Under the pieces are notes generated by a model. The model made no database searches. It was not told the origin of the DNA and saw nothing but the letters and a program-made list of their open reading frames with translations. A program made the position numbers and the translations under genes. This document shows, piece by piece, positions 54,545 to 64,000 of a DNA stretch of 64,000 nt (position 1 is its first letter; every line of letters begins with the position of its first letter). This stretch comes from Pegoplata infirma (lineage: Eukaryota > Arthropoda > Insecta > Diptera > Anthomyiidae): the NCBI GenBank assembly GCA_963921195.1, contig OY992536.1, positions 181,916,995 to 181,980,994 of the forward strand, read 5' to 3'.

Positions 54545-55125
54545 CTGAATATTAAATTTTATAATAATTTTGTAATTTTCTTGCATTTTTTTGTTTCGCC
54601 ATGGCGTATGAGTTACAAATTAACGCATTTCGCAAATAATATACTTCATATGCTATGTTGAAACAAGAAAAAACAAGAAAATTACAAAATGATTATGAAT
54701 TTTAATATTCAAAGGCGATTTACTCGAAAAAAATTAACAACGCGCGTCTGGATTTTTTTTTTGTGAATAGACAAACATCTAAGCTTAAAAAAAATATGTA
54801 AAAAAAGTGGCCGAAGTTTTGATAAATTGACTTTCTACAAAATTGAAAATTTCAGAACAGGTTCCGAAAATTTAGCAAAAAAAATTAATCATTGTACAAA
54901 AACGTTAATTTTTAGGATTGTTGTGCATTCCGTTTAAACTTGATAAATATTTATTTAAGGCACTCGACACAAATTTGACAATTTCTTCAATATTTATTTT
55001 GAAAAATTGAAAAACCAAAAACGCAATTTTCTTAGTTTCATATAGGGGCTGACAAAACAACCTTTTCAGAAATTCATGGGACACTTGTTTTTTTCGCTGG
55101 ACATTTGGAGTGGAATGGACGGTAA
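54545..55125 (+). repeat. Partial, divergent copy of the 57159-58215 palindrome
   Basis: GGCGTATGAGTTAC, ACAAGAAAATTACAAAAT, CAACGCGCGTCTGGATTTTT, AAAATTTCAGAACAGGTTCC, GTGCATTCCGTTTAAACTTG, AAAAACGCAATTTTCTTAGT and CGCTGGACATTTGGAGTGGA follow the order of the centre and right arm of the palindrome. The left arm is missing. Confidence 0.65.
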
Positions 55126-56476
55126 TTAAAAAAAATATATGTAATACTTATTTATTTATTAATTTTGTTGCGCTGAAAACGAAAATCTTAAAATAAAATT
55201 AAATTGCAGAAATCGTTTTCGAGACATCGCTATTTAAAATTTTAAAAAAATGGCGGTTATTTCCCACGTTCAAGATTTTTTTTTTAATTTTTTGTCTTGA
55301 CTCTTTTACAGAGCTTGAGACAACCACATTCGATTGTTTAAACCGGTAGCCGCCTTCGATTTTGAATTTTTCAAAAATTCCAAAATGAAAAAAATATATT
55401 GCGATACATTATTTTTATTAATTTTGACAAAATAAACGTTGTTTTTATTCGATCTTCTTTTAATATCTGTTAAAAGGAATACAGTACGTGTTCAAGATCG
55501 AGGTCTAAGTTGTTTAAATGTTTTTTATGTATTAGAATTTTTAGGTTTTTATTAAAATTTTTAATTTGAACTGTCCCTGAAGATGCAATCCAAAGAATTG
55601 CTAAATTTTGGAAGATTTTTTAAATAAATAAAAAAAATAAACAACTAAGACCTCGAGCTTGAAAATTTATTTCTTTAAACAAATTTAAAAAAATTTCCAA
55701 AAAGTTGTGATTTTTGTAGAAATTAACAAAAAAAATCAAAAAATTTGGGTCCTTTGACCTTTTCCAAGAGATTAAGACAAAACAAACTTTTATTTAATCT
55801 AAATTTAAATCAATTTGACCAAAGCTTGGAGATTTTTTTTTGTTAAATTTTTTTAAAAAGCCAAAACTTTGATCAAAAACTTTGGCTTAAATTAAATTTT
55901 TATGAAAGTTTGAATAAAAAAATTTTTTTTTTTTTAATTTTGAGATATTGTCATTTGAAATTTGTCAAAAATTTTCCAAAAATTTAATTTTAAAAAAAAT
56001 CTAAAATTTTTTCCATTTAATGTTTCATTCAAACTCAATTTGAATTTTTTTTTTAATTTTAAACTTATTAAAAATCCCCAATTTTTTGCATTTTTTACTC
56101 GGGTTCTAAATTCCCTGGTTTTTTTATTCTTTCTTATTTGTTTTTTTTTTTTTTGTTGTTTTTTTGGAGATTTTGTCAAAAGTCTGACTTGTCTGTTTAA
56201 ATGACGGCCTGTTTTGTTTTGTATTACGTTTCTTTGTTGTTGTTTTTGTTTTCATGGTTAATAACCTTAACATTTTTTTCTGTTTTTTGTATATTTTTTT
56301 TTATTTTTTGTTATTATTTGTTCGTAATTTTTTTTATTTTTTTGTAATTTGTTCTGTTGTTGTATGGCTTCAATTTGCTTGTTTTTTTTTTATATTTTTT
56401 TTTTATATTTTTTTGGTGCATTTTTCATGCATATATAAACATACAGACATCCATACACATTAATTTGCTCTGTATT
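55126..56476. other. AT-rich low-complexity DNA
   Basis: Long T- and A-rich runs (55920-56000, 56130-56165, 56270-56420). Open frames on both strands are lysine/phenylalanine-rich by-products. GTTTTGTTTTGTATTACG and TTGTTGTTGTTTTTG words are present. No termini. Confidence 0.4.
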
Positions 56477-56569
56477 TACAGTGACTGCTAAAAGTCTACG
56501 TACGACTACATAGTAGATGTAATTGGTTAACGACAAAGTTAACAATAATAACCCTAATTGTTATGAAAC

Positions 56570-56740
56570 AAGCACCCTTACCATAGAAAAATAAAATAAG
56601 CTTTTAATTTTTTTTTTCATACAAATTGTTTTTTTGGTTTTTAAAATCGAATTTCAAAAAATGTATTAAAAATTTGAAATTTAAAATAAAACTTTTGTTA
56701 AAATAGACCTTTTGTTTTCTTGTGGTACGGGCCAAGGATT
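56570..56740. mobile_element. Short MITE, CCCTTACCA ends (reverse of 48472 copy)
   Basis: CACCCTTACCATAGAAAAAT to TTTTCTTGTGGTACGGGCCA. The reverse complement matches 48472-48630 over the whole length, including GTCTATTTTAACAAAAGTTT and CAATTTGTATG. Confidence 0.7.
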
Positions 56741-57158
56741 TTTGTAAAAAGTACTGTGTAGGTAATTTATCTTGCTTTAATTTAAGCTTAATGGCGTCCA
56801 GATTGAGTAAATATTAAATGTGCTACGAGGGTCGAAATGGAAATTAAATTTTTTAAAGGACCTATTTTAATTTTTTTTATTTTAAATATTTTTTATTCGA
56901 TTATTTCCAAACTCAAACATTAAAAATTTATAAAAATAATCCAATCAATTTATTTATCAACAAATTTACAGTAAAAGAAATCCTAAATTTTTGATCTCCA
57001 ATTCATTTGGCCACTTTATTTCTGTAAACAAAGAAAGTGTTGAATTATACTAGGGTTCCGATTTTCATGCACTAAAAAATTGTAAATTTGCGACTAAAAT
57101 ATGCGATATAAGTTCAAAATATGCACTAAAAAACCTAAAAATATGCACTAAAAAAATG

Positions 57159-58215
57159 TGAGGCATTCCACACCAAATGTCCCGCTACAGAAAAACATGT
57201 GTCCCGTAAACTTCTGAATAGGTTGTATGGATAGCCCTATATGGAACTTAGAAAATTGCGTTCTTGTTTTTTCTAATTTTCAAAAACTGGGCTTAGGAGG
57301 CGTGGTCAAATATTGGAAAAATTATAAAATTTGTGGCGAGTTGCCTTGATTAAATATTTATCACATTAAAACGGAATGCACCACAATCTCAAAAATTTAC
57401 ATTCTTATAAAGTTTTGTATGGGCTATCGATTAAATTTTTTTTTGGAAAATTTTCCCGTTCTGAAATTACTATTTTTTAGAAAAGTCAATTTATTAAAAA
57501 TCCGGCCACTTTTTTTTTATTTTTTTTTTAAGTTTTGATGTTTGTCCATCCACACAAAAAAATTCGGAAAAGCGTTTTTTCGTTTTTTTCGAGAAAATCG
57601 CATTTGAATTTTTAATTCCATAACAATTTAGAAATTTGCTTGTATTTTCTTGTTTCAACAGAGCGTATGAGTAATATTTATTCAATTAATAATACTCATT
57701 CGCAACGTTAAAACAAGAAAATACAAGCAAATTACTAAATTGTTATGAGATTTAAAATTCAAATGTAATTTTCTCGAAAAAAAAAACGAAAACCGCGTGT
57801 CTGATTTTTTTTGTGTGGATGGAAAAACATCTAAACTTTAAAAAAAAAAATTAAAAAAAAAGTGTCCGAATTTTTGATAAATTTACTTTTTTTAAATGGA
57901 AAATTTCAGAACGGGTTTTGAAAATTCTCCAAAAAAAATTTAATCGATAGTCCATACAAAACTATATAAGAATGTAATTTTTTGAAATTGTGGTGCATTC
58001 CGTTTTAATGTGAAAAATATTTAATTAAAGCAACTCGCCACAAATTTGACCATTTTTCCAATATTTGACCACGCCTTCTAAGCCCAGTTTTTGAAAATTT
58101 GAAAACCCAAAAACGCAATTTTCTTAGTTCCATATAGGGCTATCCAAACAACCTATTCAGAAATTTACGGGATGCGTGTTTTTCTGTAGCGGGACATTTG
58201 GTGTGGAATGCCTCA
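57159..58215. mobile_element. Near-perfect 1,057-bp palindrome (foldback MITE)
   Basis: TGAGGCATTCCACACCAAAT, GTCCCGCTACAGAAAAACAT at the left is exactly mirrored by TGTAGCGGGACATTTGGTGT, GGAATGCCTCA at the right. Pairing continues through GGGCTTAGGAGGCGTGGTCA/TGACCACGCCTTCTAAGCCC and ACAAGAAAATACAAGC to a centre near 57687 with almost no spacer. The arms differ by only a few per cent. No coding capacity. Confidence 0.85.
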
Positions 58216-58462
58216 TAGATGTGATCGTCTAGTTGACGACCCATAAAATTCAAAATTAAGAGGATCTGATCAAATTTGAGTTTTTAATTTTTTTTTTTTT
58301 AAATGCTCTTTGGAAAAGTTAAAACTTCAGCGCTGAAGGGGGACCCCAAGATGAAGTGCGATCTTCCTGAAATTTTAACCACATCGTTTTGGCATCTATT
58401 TTTACCAATCCTGAATAGCGCCCAAGCGTAATTCGCGAAAAACCATTTCATGTTCCATCCTA

Positions 58463-58925
58463 ACACACAAAAAATTATTGGCTAAAAATTTTCAATTAAA
58501 TCTATTGATCAACAAAATTTAAATGAGTCAATCAATGTTTTGATTGAAATTTTTTTCAACATACCAAATTTTTTTTCGGTTTAATTTATTTGAATAGAAT
58601 AATTCAAAAATATACAAAATAATCGGGTTTTACTTTTTTTATTGTTTGGAACATATAGGAAAGTAAAAAGATGAATTTTTTGATAATTTTGTTATAACCT
58701 TAAAATTCATTTGTTAAATCAATCATTATTTTGATTGACTTTAAATAAAAAATCGATAAAATTTTTGATCAAAATCGAAAAAATGTTTGATTGAAAAAAT
58801 TTTCAATCAATCACCTACAATTTGATGATTGGTATAACAATTTTCTTAATTGGAGGAATTTCAATCAAAAAATTGATTGAATCCGCGTTTTTGTTGATTG
58901 AAATTCGTTTCAAATTTTTTCTGTG
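58463..58925. mobile_element. MITE with CACAAAAAATT ends and TTGATTGAAA words
   Basis: ACACACAAAAAATTATTGGC on the left and CAAATTTTTTCTGTGAATGTG on the right are inverted. The interior is made of repeated and inverted TTGATTGAAATTT/AATTTTCAATCAATC words. About 460 bp. Confidence 0.55.
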
Positions 58926-58926
58926 A

Positions 58927-59265
58927 ATGTGTGGTCCAACTCAAAATTACGTTAGCTCTAACTCGTAAGAATTTTGCTGCAATCGGTCTAGTACTTACTA
59001 AATGGTCAAATTGTTAAAAAATAAATCAATGTGCACCGTTGCGCATGATTGTTATTTAAAAGCAATTACAAAATTAAGTATACGCCTCTTATACAATTTT
59101 CCAGTAATTATAATTATAAAAATAGTTCACCAACTTCAAATGCGTGTAAAAAAATCTCTCACTAAACTTAAAAAAAACTTCGAGGGTGTTCTAATGAAAA
59201 AGGTCAACTTTCATTTGCTTTTAGTATCATCCCATTCCGATTTTGGTTGTTGAACTGGGTAATTA
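58927..59265 (+). repeat. Right half of the 50024-50634 foldback family
   Basis: TGCTGCAATCGGTCTAGTAC, GTGCACCGTTGCGCATGATT, CTTCAAATGCGTGTAAAAAA, TTTCATTTGCTTTTAGTATC and ATCCCATTCCGATTTTGG follow 50280-50634 in order. The left half is missing and the 61-bp duplication of the other copy is single here. Confidence 0.65.
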
Positions 59266-59271
59266 GATGTA

Positions 59272-60078
59272 CACTCAAAATATTTTGTGTGCAAAAACAA
59301 ATGAAAAACACATTTAAAACAAGTGATAAAACACTTGAAAACCATCCCAGTAATTATTCATTTGTTTTAACAAACATTAACATTATTTCTTACTGTTAAT
59401 AAAATTTTCTAAAATAAATAACATTGAACATTAAAAACTAACGTCACTTTAATTTTTTTACCAACAAATTCGAAAAAATAACCTGCGAAAACGTTTAAAA
59501 TTAATGATTATTGATGATATTTTTACCAACAAAATCAAAAAAAAATTATCTACGAAAATATGAAAAAGTAAAGATTTCGTAGGTTATTTTTACAACTTTT
59601 CTATTGAATTTTATTGTAAAAAACTTTTAATAAAATTTTGGGGAATCGATCCCGCAATCAACTACATTCTGGCCAGACACTCCACCACTCGTGCCAAAGT
59701 CACTTAATATAAACATGTTTTTATAATTCTATACATAATTTTTGATTTTTTTTACAAAAAAATAACCCTCAAAAGTAGGTAAAAACAAATGATTTTTCTT
59801 TAAAAAATGTCAACAATTTAAAAAAAAATATAACGTACACAAATCATTAAAAATTAAAGAAAAATCACTTATTTTTACTTACAGAACAAAAATAAATGAC
59901 TTTAAAAATTTAATGCTTATGAAAGTCTTTATTTTTTATGTTGTTATATTTGAAACAAAGAACACAAATAGTCATTTAAAAAAAACTGAACGTTGAACAA
60001 ATGTTTTTTCTTTTAAAAATGACAAAACGTAAAACTTTTTAAATAAACTACAAACAGTTAATGACATAATTTTTTATG
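59272..60078 (-). mobile_element. TACACTCAAAA-type element, family A (copy 3)
   Basis: Reverse orientation. CACTCAAAATATTTTGTGTG at 59272 after TA (59270-59271) to AATTATGTCATTAACTG and the shortened end CATAAAAAATT at 60078 before TA (60079-60080). The 807 bp are collinear with the other two copies, including the tRNA-like segment. It landed in the right terminal repeat of the Tc1-like block. Confidence 0.78.
59640..59703 (-). other. tRNA-like segment inside family A (copy 3)
   Basis: Minus strand: TTTGGCACGAGTGGTGGAG, TGTCTGGCCAGAATGTAGTT, GATTGCGGGATCGATTCCCC. The A-box-like TGGCACGAGTGG and the B-box-like GGATCGATTCC make this the best preserved of the three copies. The GGCCGAGTGG style of tRNA-Ser/Leu is the nearest comparison. 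Confidence 0.55.
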
Positions 60079-60182
60079 TAGTTGTACGTAGACTTTTAGC
60101 AGTCAATGTACAAAAAAAATACATATAAATTTCGCATAACCATGTTGACAATGAATGAATGTAATTGTATAGTAAGTGTACA

Positions 60183-60266
60183 AGTAGTTGCTGTTGTTGT
60201 TGCTGTTGTACAGAGTACAATAACAGCAGCAATACCATCAGCAGCAGCAGCAAAAACGACAACAGC
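60183..60266. repeat. CTG/CAG trinucleotide inverted tract
   Basis: GTTGCTGTTGTTGTTGCTGT is followed after about 15 bases by AACAGCAGCAATACCATCAG and CAGCAGCAGC. The two halves could form a hairpin. The polyglutamine- and cysteine-rich open frames over it are not supported as genes. Confidence 0.65.
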
Positions 60267-60589
60267 AGTATTCATTATACATTTTTTTTAGGAAAACTGT
60301 ACCTACCCTACCTCAATGTTTTGTTTATAGAGTTCACTTTTTTTTCAATTAAATTCCCTTTAATTTATTTTTGTTTATTTTTTGTTTGTTTTTTTTTTTG
60401 TTTTTTTGACAAAATACATAATTTTAAAATATAATTTTATATGCGAACGAATTTTACTTACACAAGTAGAGTGTGTAGATGAATTTAATATATATTTTTT
60501 GTGGATTTAATTAATATAAAAACTACGATTCAGAGTTGTCCAACTTATTATTATAACGTCAGAAGACACATTGCACAGTGGTTTATTAT

Positions 60590-61298
60590 AATAATAAAAA
60601 AAGTTTGTAACTTTTTTTTTGCTGCCTCCTATTTAACAAGAATTTCCAGTAATTTTACAACCTTTTTACCAATAATTATGTAATTTTACAATCTTTTTAC
60701 CAATAATTTTGTAATCTTACAAGTTTTTTCCAATAAAATTGAAATTTATAACTTTTTTTTTTAATTTATAAAATTGTAAATTTATAACTTTTTTATAAAC
60801 TTACAAGGAATTCTCGTAAATTTACAAAATTTTCCTTGTAAAAAATCTTGAAAATTTGTGAAATTACAAGAAAAACTGTAAAATTACAAAAAAAAAAATA
60901 AATTTCGATCGAAAATTTTTTATTAAAAAAAAGGAAAACTGTTAAATATTGGTAAAATGGGATTACGAGACTTTTTCTAGTAATTTGACAAGAGCCCTGT
61001 TTTCGCATAACCGTATACATGTTAACGTTAACCAATTAACCGAAAACGCATCCACGTTTAACAACATTTACTTGGCATCACTTCTGTGAAAAAGGTTTGT
61101 GTTTTTGCTATTAACAAAGAAAATGGGTTGTGTCTTTGATATTTCAATAAAAATGTGAAATTGGCATCACATTTTATTGACGCTTCATTTTAACGCCGAT
61201 AATTATACAAGTTAAAAATAAGCGTGAATAATTTTAAATTTGTATGGGTAAGCGTATATACGGTTATGCAAAAACAGGGCTAAGGTTTTTTGTATTGT
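60590..61298. mobile_element. 'TTGTAAATTTACAA' MITE family copy, with nested MITE
   Basis: AGTTTGTAACTTTTTTTTTT, TGCTGCCTCCTATTTAACAA through AAATTTCGATCGAAAATTTT, GGTAAAATGGGATTACGAGA to AATTTGACAAG, then after the insertion GTTTTTTGTATTGTGTGTA. Collinear with 50655-51124. Confidence 0.65.
60995..61281. mobile_element. 287-bp MITE with AGCCCTGTTTT ends and AAG duplication
   Basis: AGCCCTGTTTTCGCATAACC, GTATACATG and the reverse complement of the right end, AGCCCTGTTTTTGCATAACC, GTATATACG, are flanked by AAG (60992-60994, 61282-61284). The homologous spots at 4526-4546 and 51108-51124 (TTTGACAAG then T-run) are empty sites. Shares its terminus type with 9610-9991. Confidence 0.82.
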
Positions 61299-61794
61299 GT
61301 GTAGGACTTGTAAAAGATTAAAATATCGGTCGACCGATTTTTTTACAGAAATTGTTAGTTTGGACATCCCCGCGTTTAACTCTATTTATGCATGTGTTTG
61401 TAAGTATGTTAGTATTTGTGCTCAGCAGCTACTAAGTATAAAAATAATGGCAATTATCTCTGACCTTAACGAAGTTCATGTACTTTGTATTTTTTTTTAT
61501 ATATTTATTTTTCATTAATTGCAAGTCAATTACAATATATTTTTGAAGGAACAATTTTTAGTTATCTGCTGCTGCTACATATTTTAGTTAAATATTACTC
61601 AAAATTTTATTTTTTATATTTTGTAGAACTATAAATTCCTTAAAAGTTAATAAGCGACCTTATAAAAAGGGGGTTAAATTTGATAACAAAAAAACATTCC
61701 CTTTGATTAAAGCGACAGTTTTGAATTAAAAATTTTAAGAGGGTTTTAATCTGAGAGTTTGAAAAATTAAAAAAAATAAATAAAATAAATTGTG
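61299..61794. other. No gene seen
   Basis: AT-rich. A plus-strand open frame near 61297-61518 has no recognisable motif. No terminal repeats found flanking the array to the right. Confidence 0.35.
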
Positions 61795-63115
61795 ATGAAT
61801 CTGAGACTTTTTCTATAAGAAAAATGTCTCAGAATCTGATACTTTTTCTATAAGAAAAATGTCTCAGAATCTGAGACTTTTTTCTATAAGAAAAATGTCT
61901 CAGAATCTGAGACTTTTTTCTATAAGAAAAATGTCTCAGAATCTGAGACTTTTTTCTATAAGAAAAATGTCTCAGAATCTGAGACTTTTTTCTATAAGAA
62001 AAATGTCTCAGAATCTGAGACTTTTTTCTATAAGAAAAATGTCTCAGAATCTGAGACTTTTTTCTATAAGAAAAATGTCTCAGAATCTGAGACTTTTTTC
62101 TATAAGAAAAATGTCTCAGAATCTGAGACTTTTTTCTATAAGAAAAATGTCTCAGAATCTGAGACTTTTTTCTATAAGAAAAATGTCTCAGAATCTGAGA
62201 CTTTTTTCTATAAGAAAAATGTCTCAGAATCTGAGACTTTTTTCTATAAGAAAAATGTCTCAGAATCTGAGACTTTTTTCTATAAGAAAAATGTCTCAGA
62301 ATCTGAGACTTTTTTCTATAAGAAAAATGTCTCAGAATCTGAGACTTTTTTCTATAAGAAAAATGTCTCAGAATCTGAGACTTTTTTCTATAAGAAAAAT
62401 GTCTCAGAATCTGAGACTTTTTTCTATAAGAAAAATGTCTCAGAATCTGAGACTTTTTTCTATAAGAAAAATGTCTCAGAATCTGAGACTTTTTTCTATA
62501 AGAAAAATGTCTCAGAATCTGAGACTTTTTTCTATAAGAAAATGTCTCAGAATCTGAGACTTTTTTCTATAAGAAAAATGTCTCAGAATCTGAGACTTTT
62601 TTCTATAAGAAAAATGTCTCAGAATCTGAGACTTTTTTCTATAAGAAAAATGTCTCAGAATCTGAGACTTTTTTCTATAAGAAAAATGTCTCAGAATCTG
62701 AGACTTTTTTCTATAAGAAAAATGTCTCAAAATCTGAGATTTTCTTCCATAAGAAAAATTTTTCAAAATCGGATGCATTTTCTATATTAAGAATCAGAAG
62801 CTGAGACTTTTTCTATAAGAAAAATGTCTCAGAGTCAAAGACTTTTTCTATATGAAAAATATCCCGGGGTCTGAGAATTATTAAAAGAAAATTTTTAAAG
62901 CAAAATGTCTCAGAATCTTGGAGTTTTTCTTTAAGAAAAACGTCTTTTCCTATAAGAAAAATGTCTCAGAATCTGAGACTTTTCCTATAAGAAAAATGTC
63001 TCAGAATCTGACACTTTTTCTATAAGAAAATTCTGAGATTCTTTCTACGGAAAAATGTCTCAAATTCTGACACTTTTTCTATAGGAAAAATGTCTCTTAA
63101 TCTGAGACTTTTTTT
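61795..63115. repeat. CTCAGAATCTGAG array (copy 4): about 25 near-identical 36-bp units
   Basis: From 61859, nineteen consecutive units appear identical (GTCTCAGAATCTGAGAC then TTTTTTCTATAAGAAAAAT), a single-base deletion near 62541 shifts the phase, and six more near-identical units follow to about 62758. Worn 34-36-bp units flank both sides. Each unit has two inverted repeats: GTCTCAGA/TCTGAGAC around one A, and TTTTTC/GAAAAA around TATAA. Because 36 is divisible by three, both strands stay open (plus: repeated MSQNLRLFSIRK; minus: repeated SQILRHFSYRKK). There is no evidence for translation. Confidence 0.92.
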
Positions 63116-64000
63116 AAGTTTTTGTTGGATAAATAATAATTGACACTGAAAGTTTTTGAGTTTTTAAACAGTTGAATGAAATGATTCATATAAAAATACG
63201 TTTTTATGATGGCAACGACCTGATTTATCAAGGTATTATCTCTTACTCCGATATCTCTGAATGTGTGTAAGTAAATTTGTAGATATTATGCAAACATTTT
63301 TACTTTTTTTTTTTTTATATTTCATTTTCAACAAAATGTTCTAGTGTTTTCATTTAAAACAACGAAATTATACAAACTTTATCACCTTTTAAAACACCCT
63401 ACTTTAGTTTATTGTATTGATAAACTTTTCTTTCGATACATAAAAGAGCTTTGAATAATTTTTGGATCTAACGATGTCTGGTGAAAGTTTATAATATTAA
63501 AACTGGCGAAATTTAGTTAAAAAGTCTTATAAATTGACGAAAAGTATCATCAATTTGCTGAAAAGTATCATCAATTTGATGAAAAGGTTCGTCAATGTAA
63601 TTGAATGGTTCATTAATATGATAAAAATGATTCATCAAAATTTATGATAATGTAATACCTGATTATGTTAAAGGAATAAAATTATTTTGTTGACATGTTT
63701 CATTATATTGAAGAAAAGTTTCATCGCTTTGATGAAAAAATTAAAATATTTTACCATATAGATGAAACATTTATTCGAAAAAATTTGGGCAGATTATTTC
63801 TATCTGCTCTTACGTTTACCTAAGTTAATTTCGTAATTTAAAGAAATTTAAAGAGGCCAAACAAATTTAAAGATTTTTTTTGGAGAAATCTACTCCATTG
63901 CAGGGTATTTCAAGTTTCGTTTCCACTAATTACAATCATCTTATTTCAATTTTATTGTTTAAGTTGTGTTTAATTTCATGTGTCTCGCCGTGTGTACAAC
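63116..64000. repeat. Flank of the array, with TCATCAATTTGATGAA degenerate repeats (63535-63780)
   Basis: About eight loose copies of a 21-25-bp palindromic word (GTATCATCAATTTGATGAAA and variants) lie at 63540-63780. Similar TTCATTATATTGATGAAAAC words lie just right of the 39490-46070 array (46118, 46188), so the two arrays share flanking sequence and may belong to one larger element. No gene seen elsewhere in this stretch. Confidence 0.55.

Larger units (their letters stand above)
56479..60108. mobile_element. Tc1-like terminal repeats around a composite 3.6-kb block
   Basis: CAGTGACTGCTAAAAGTCTA, then CGTACGACTAC, at 56479 and the reverse complement of the right end, CATTGACTGCTAAAAGTCTA, then CGTACAACTAC, abut TA on both sides (56477-56478, 60109-60110). 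Such ends are typical of Tc1/mariner. Everything identifiable between them is later insertion (MITE, palindrome, fragment, family A), and no transposase is left. Confidence 0.75.

Noticed and set aside
60074..60434. Glutamine-, alanine- or cysteine-rich open frames
   Set aside because: Caused by a CTG/CAG tract readable in several frames on both strands.
61859..62557. Long plus-strand repetitive open frame (repeated MSQNLRLFSIRK)
   Set aside because: It follows automatically from a 36-bp unit without stops; both strands are open and no promoter, distinct start context or non-repeat domain is present.
1..64000. CRISPR arrays, operons or bacterial-type genes
   Set aside because: Tandem repeats have no unique spacers, base composition and transposon content are eukaryotic, and there are no prokaryotic gene runs.

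Overview
Organism and overall character. This is AT-rich eukaryotic DNA with no bacterial gene organisation and no convincing host gene. It is most likely intergenic, intronic or pericentromeric-flank DNA of a higher (brachyceran, probably calyptrate) fly. The main clue is a dispersed repeat matching the dipteran mini-me/DINE-1 (Helitron-related) type. Its copies end in a GAGGGTATAAAAA hairpin, contain AAAGTATATATATT, and carry a GTCC/GTCT proto-microsatellite beside a short conserved core. Fly-type non-LTR retrotransposon remnants (I superfamily, LOA-like) agree. The species is not determined.

Layout. 1-9 kb: a hAT copy carrying a Harbinger-like element; a TACACTCAAAA-type element carrying a tRNA-like segment; a 4.4-kb foldback element split by two hAT insertions. 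9-16 kb: several MITEs, a poly(A)-tailed LINE 3' end, a degenerate CTCAGAATCTGAG array. 16-18 kb: probably low-copy DNA. 18-24 kb: a 150-bp TCGCGA tandem split by a mini-me, then a mini-me split by a Transib-type element that itself carries a 175-bp satellite. 25.8-28 kb: a decayed LINE (minus strand). 28-31 kb: mini-me cluster. 32-36 kb: tandem LTR plus primer-binding-site units, a hAT, a LINE RNase H/C-terminal remnant. 36-46 kb: two nested clusters, one of them six insertions deep. 46-48 kb: a hAT carrying a satellite with alternating 353/195-bp units. 50-54 kb: a foldback and a hAT carrying the CTCAGAATCTGAG array, with a tRNA-derived SINE inside the array. 54-60 kb: a Tc1-like TIR pair enclosing a near-perfect 1-kb palindrome. 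61.8-63.1 kb: about 25 nearly identical 36-bp units.

How the parts relate. Target-site duplications (8 bp for hAT, 5 bp for Transib-like, TTAA for piggyBac-like, TA for Tc1-like, 3 bp for Harbinger-like) fix many boundaries and give an order of insertion. Paralogous copies inside the window act as empty-site controls. The most unusual points are two different Transib-type elements (RSS-like CACAGTG termini) at the identical CACTG target in two mini-me copies, satellites housed inside non-autonomous DNA transposons, and a DNA transposon family that carries a tRNA-like internal promoter segment. All coding traces are broken transposon genes; the long open frames in the 36-bp array are a by-product of a unit length divisible by three.
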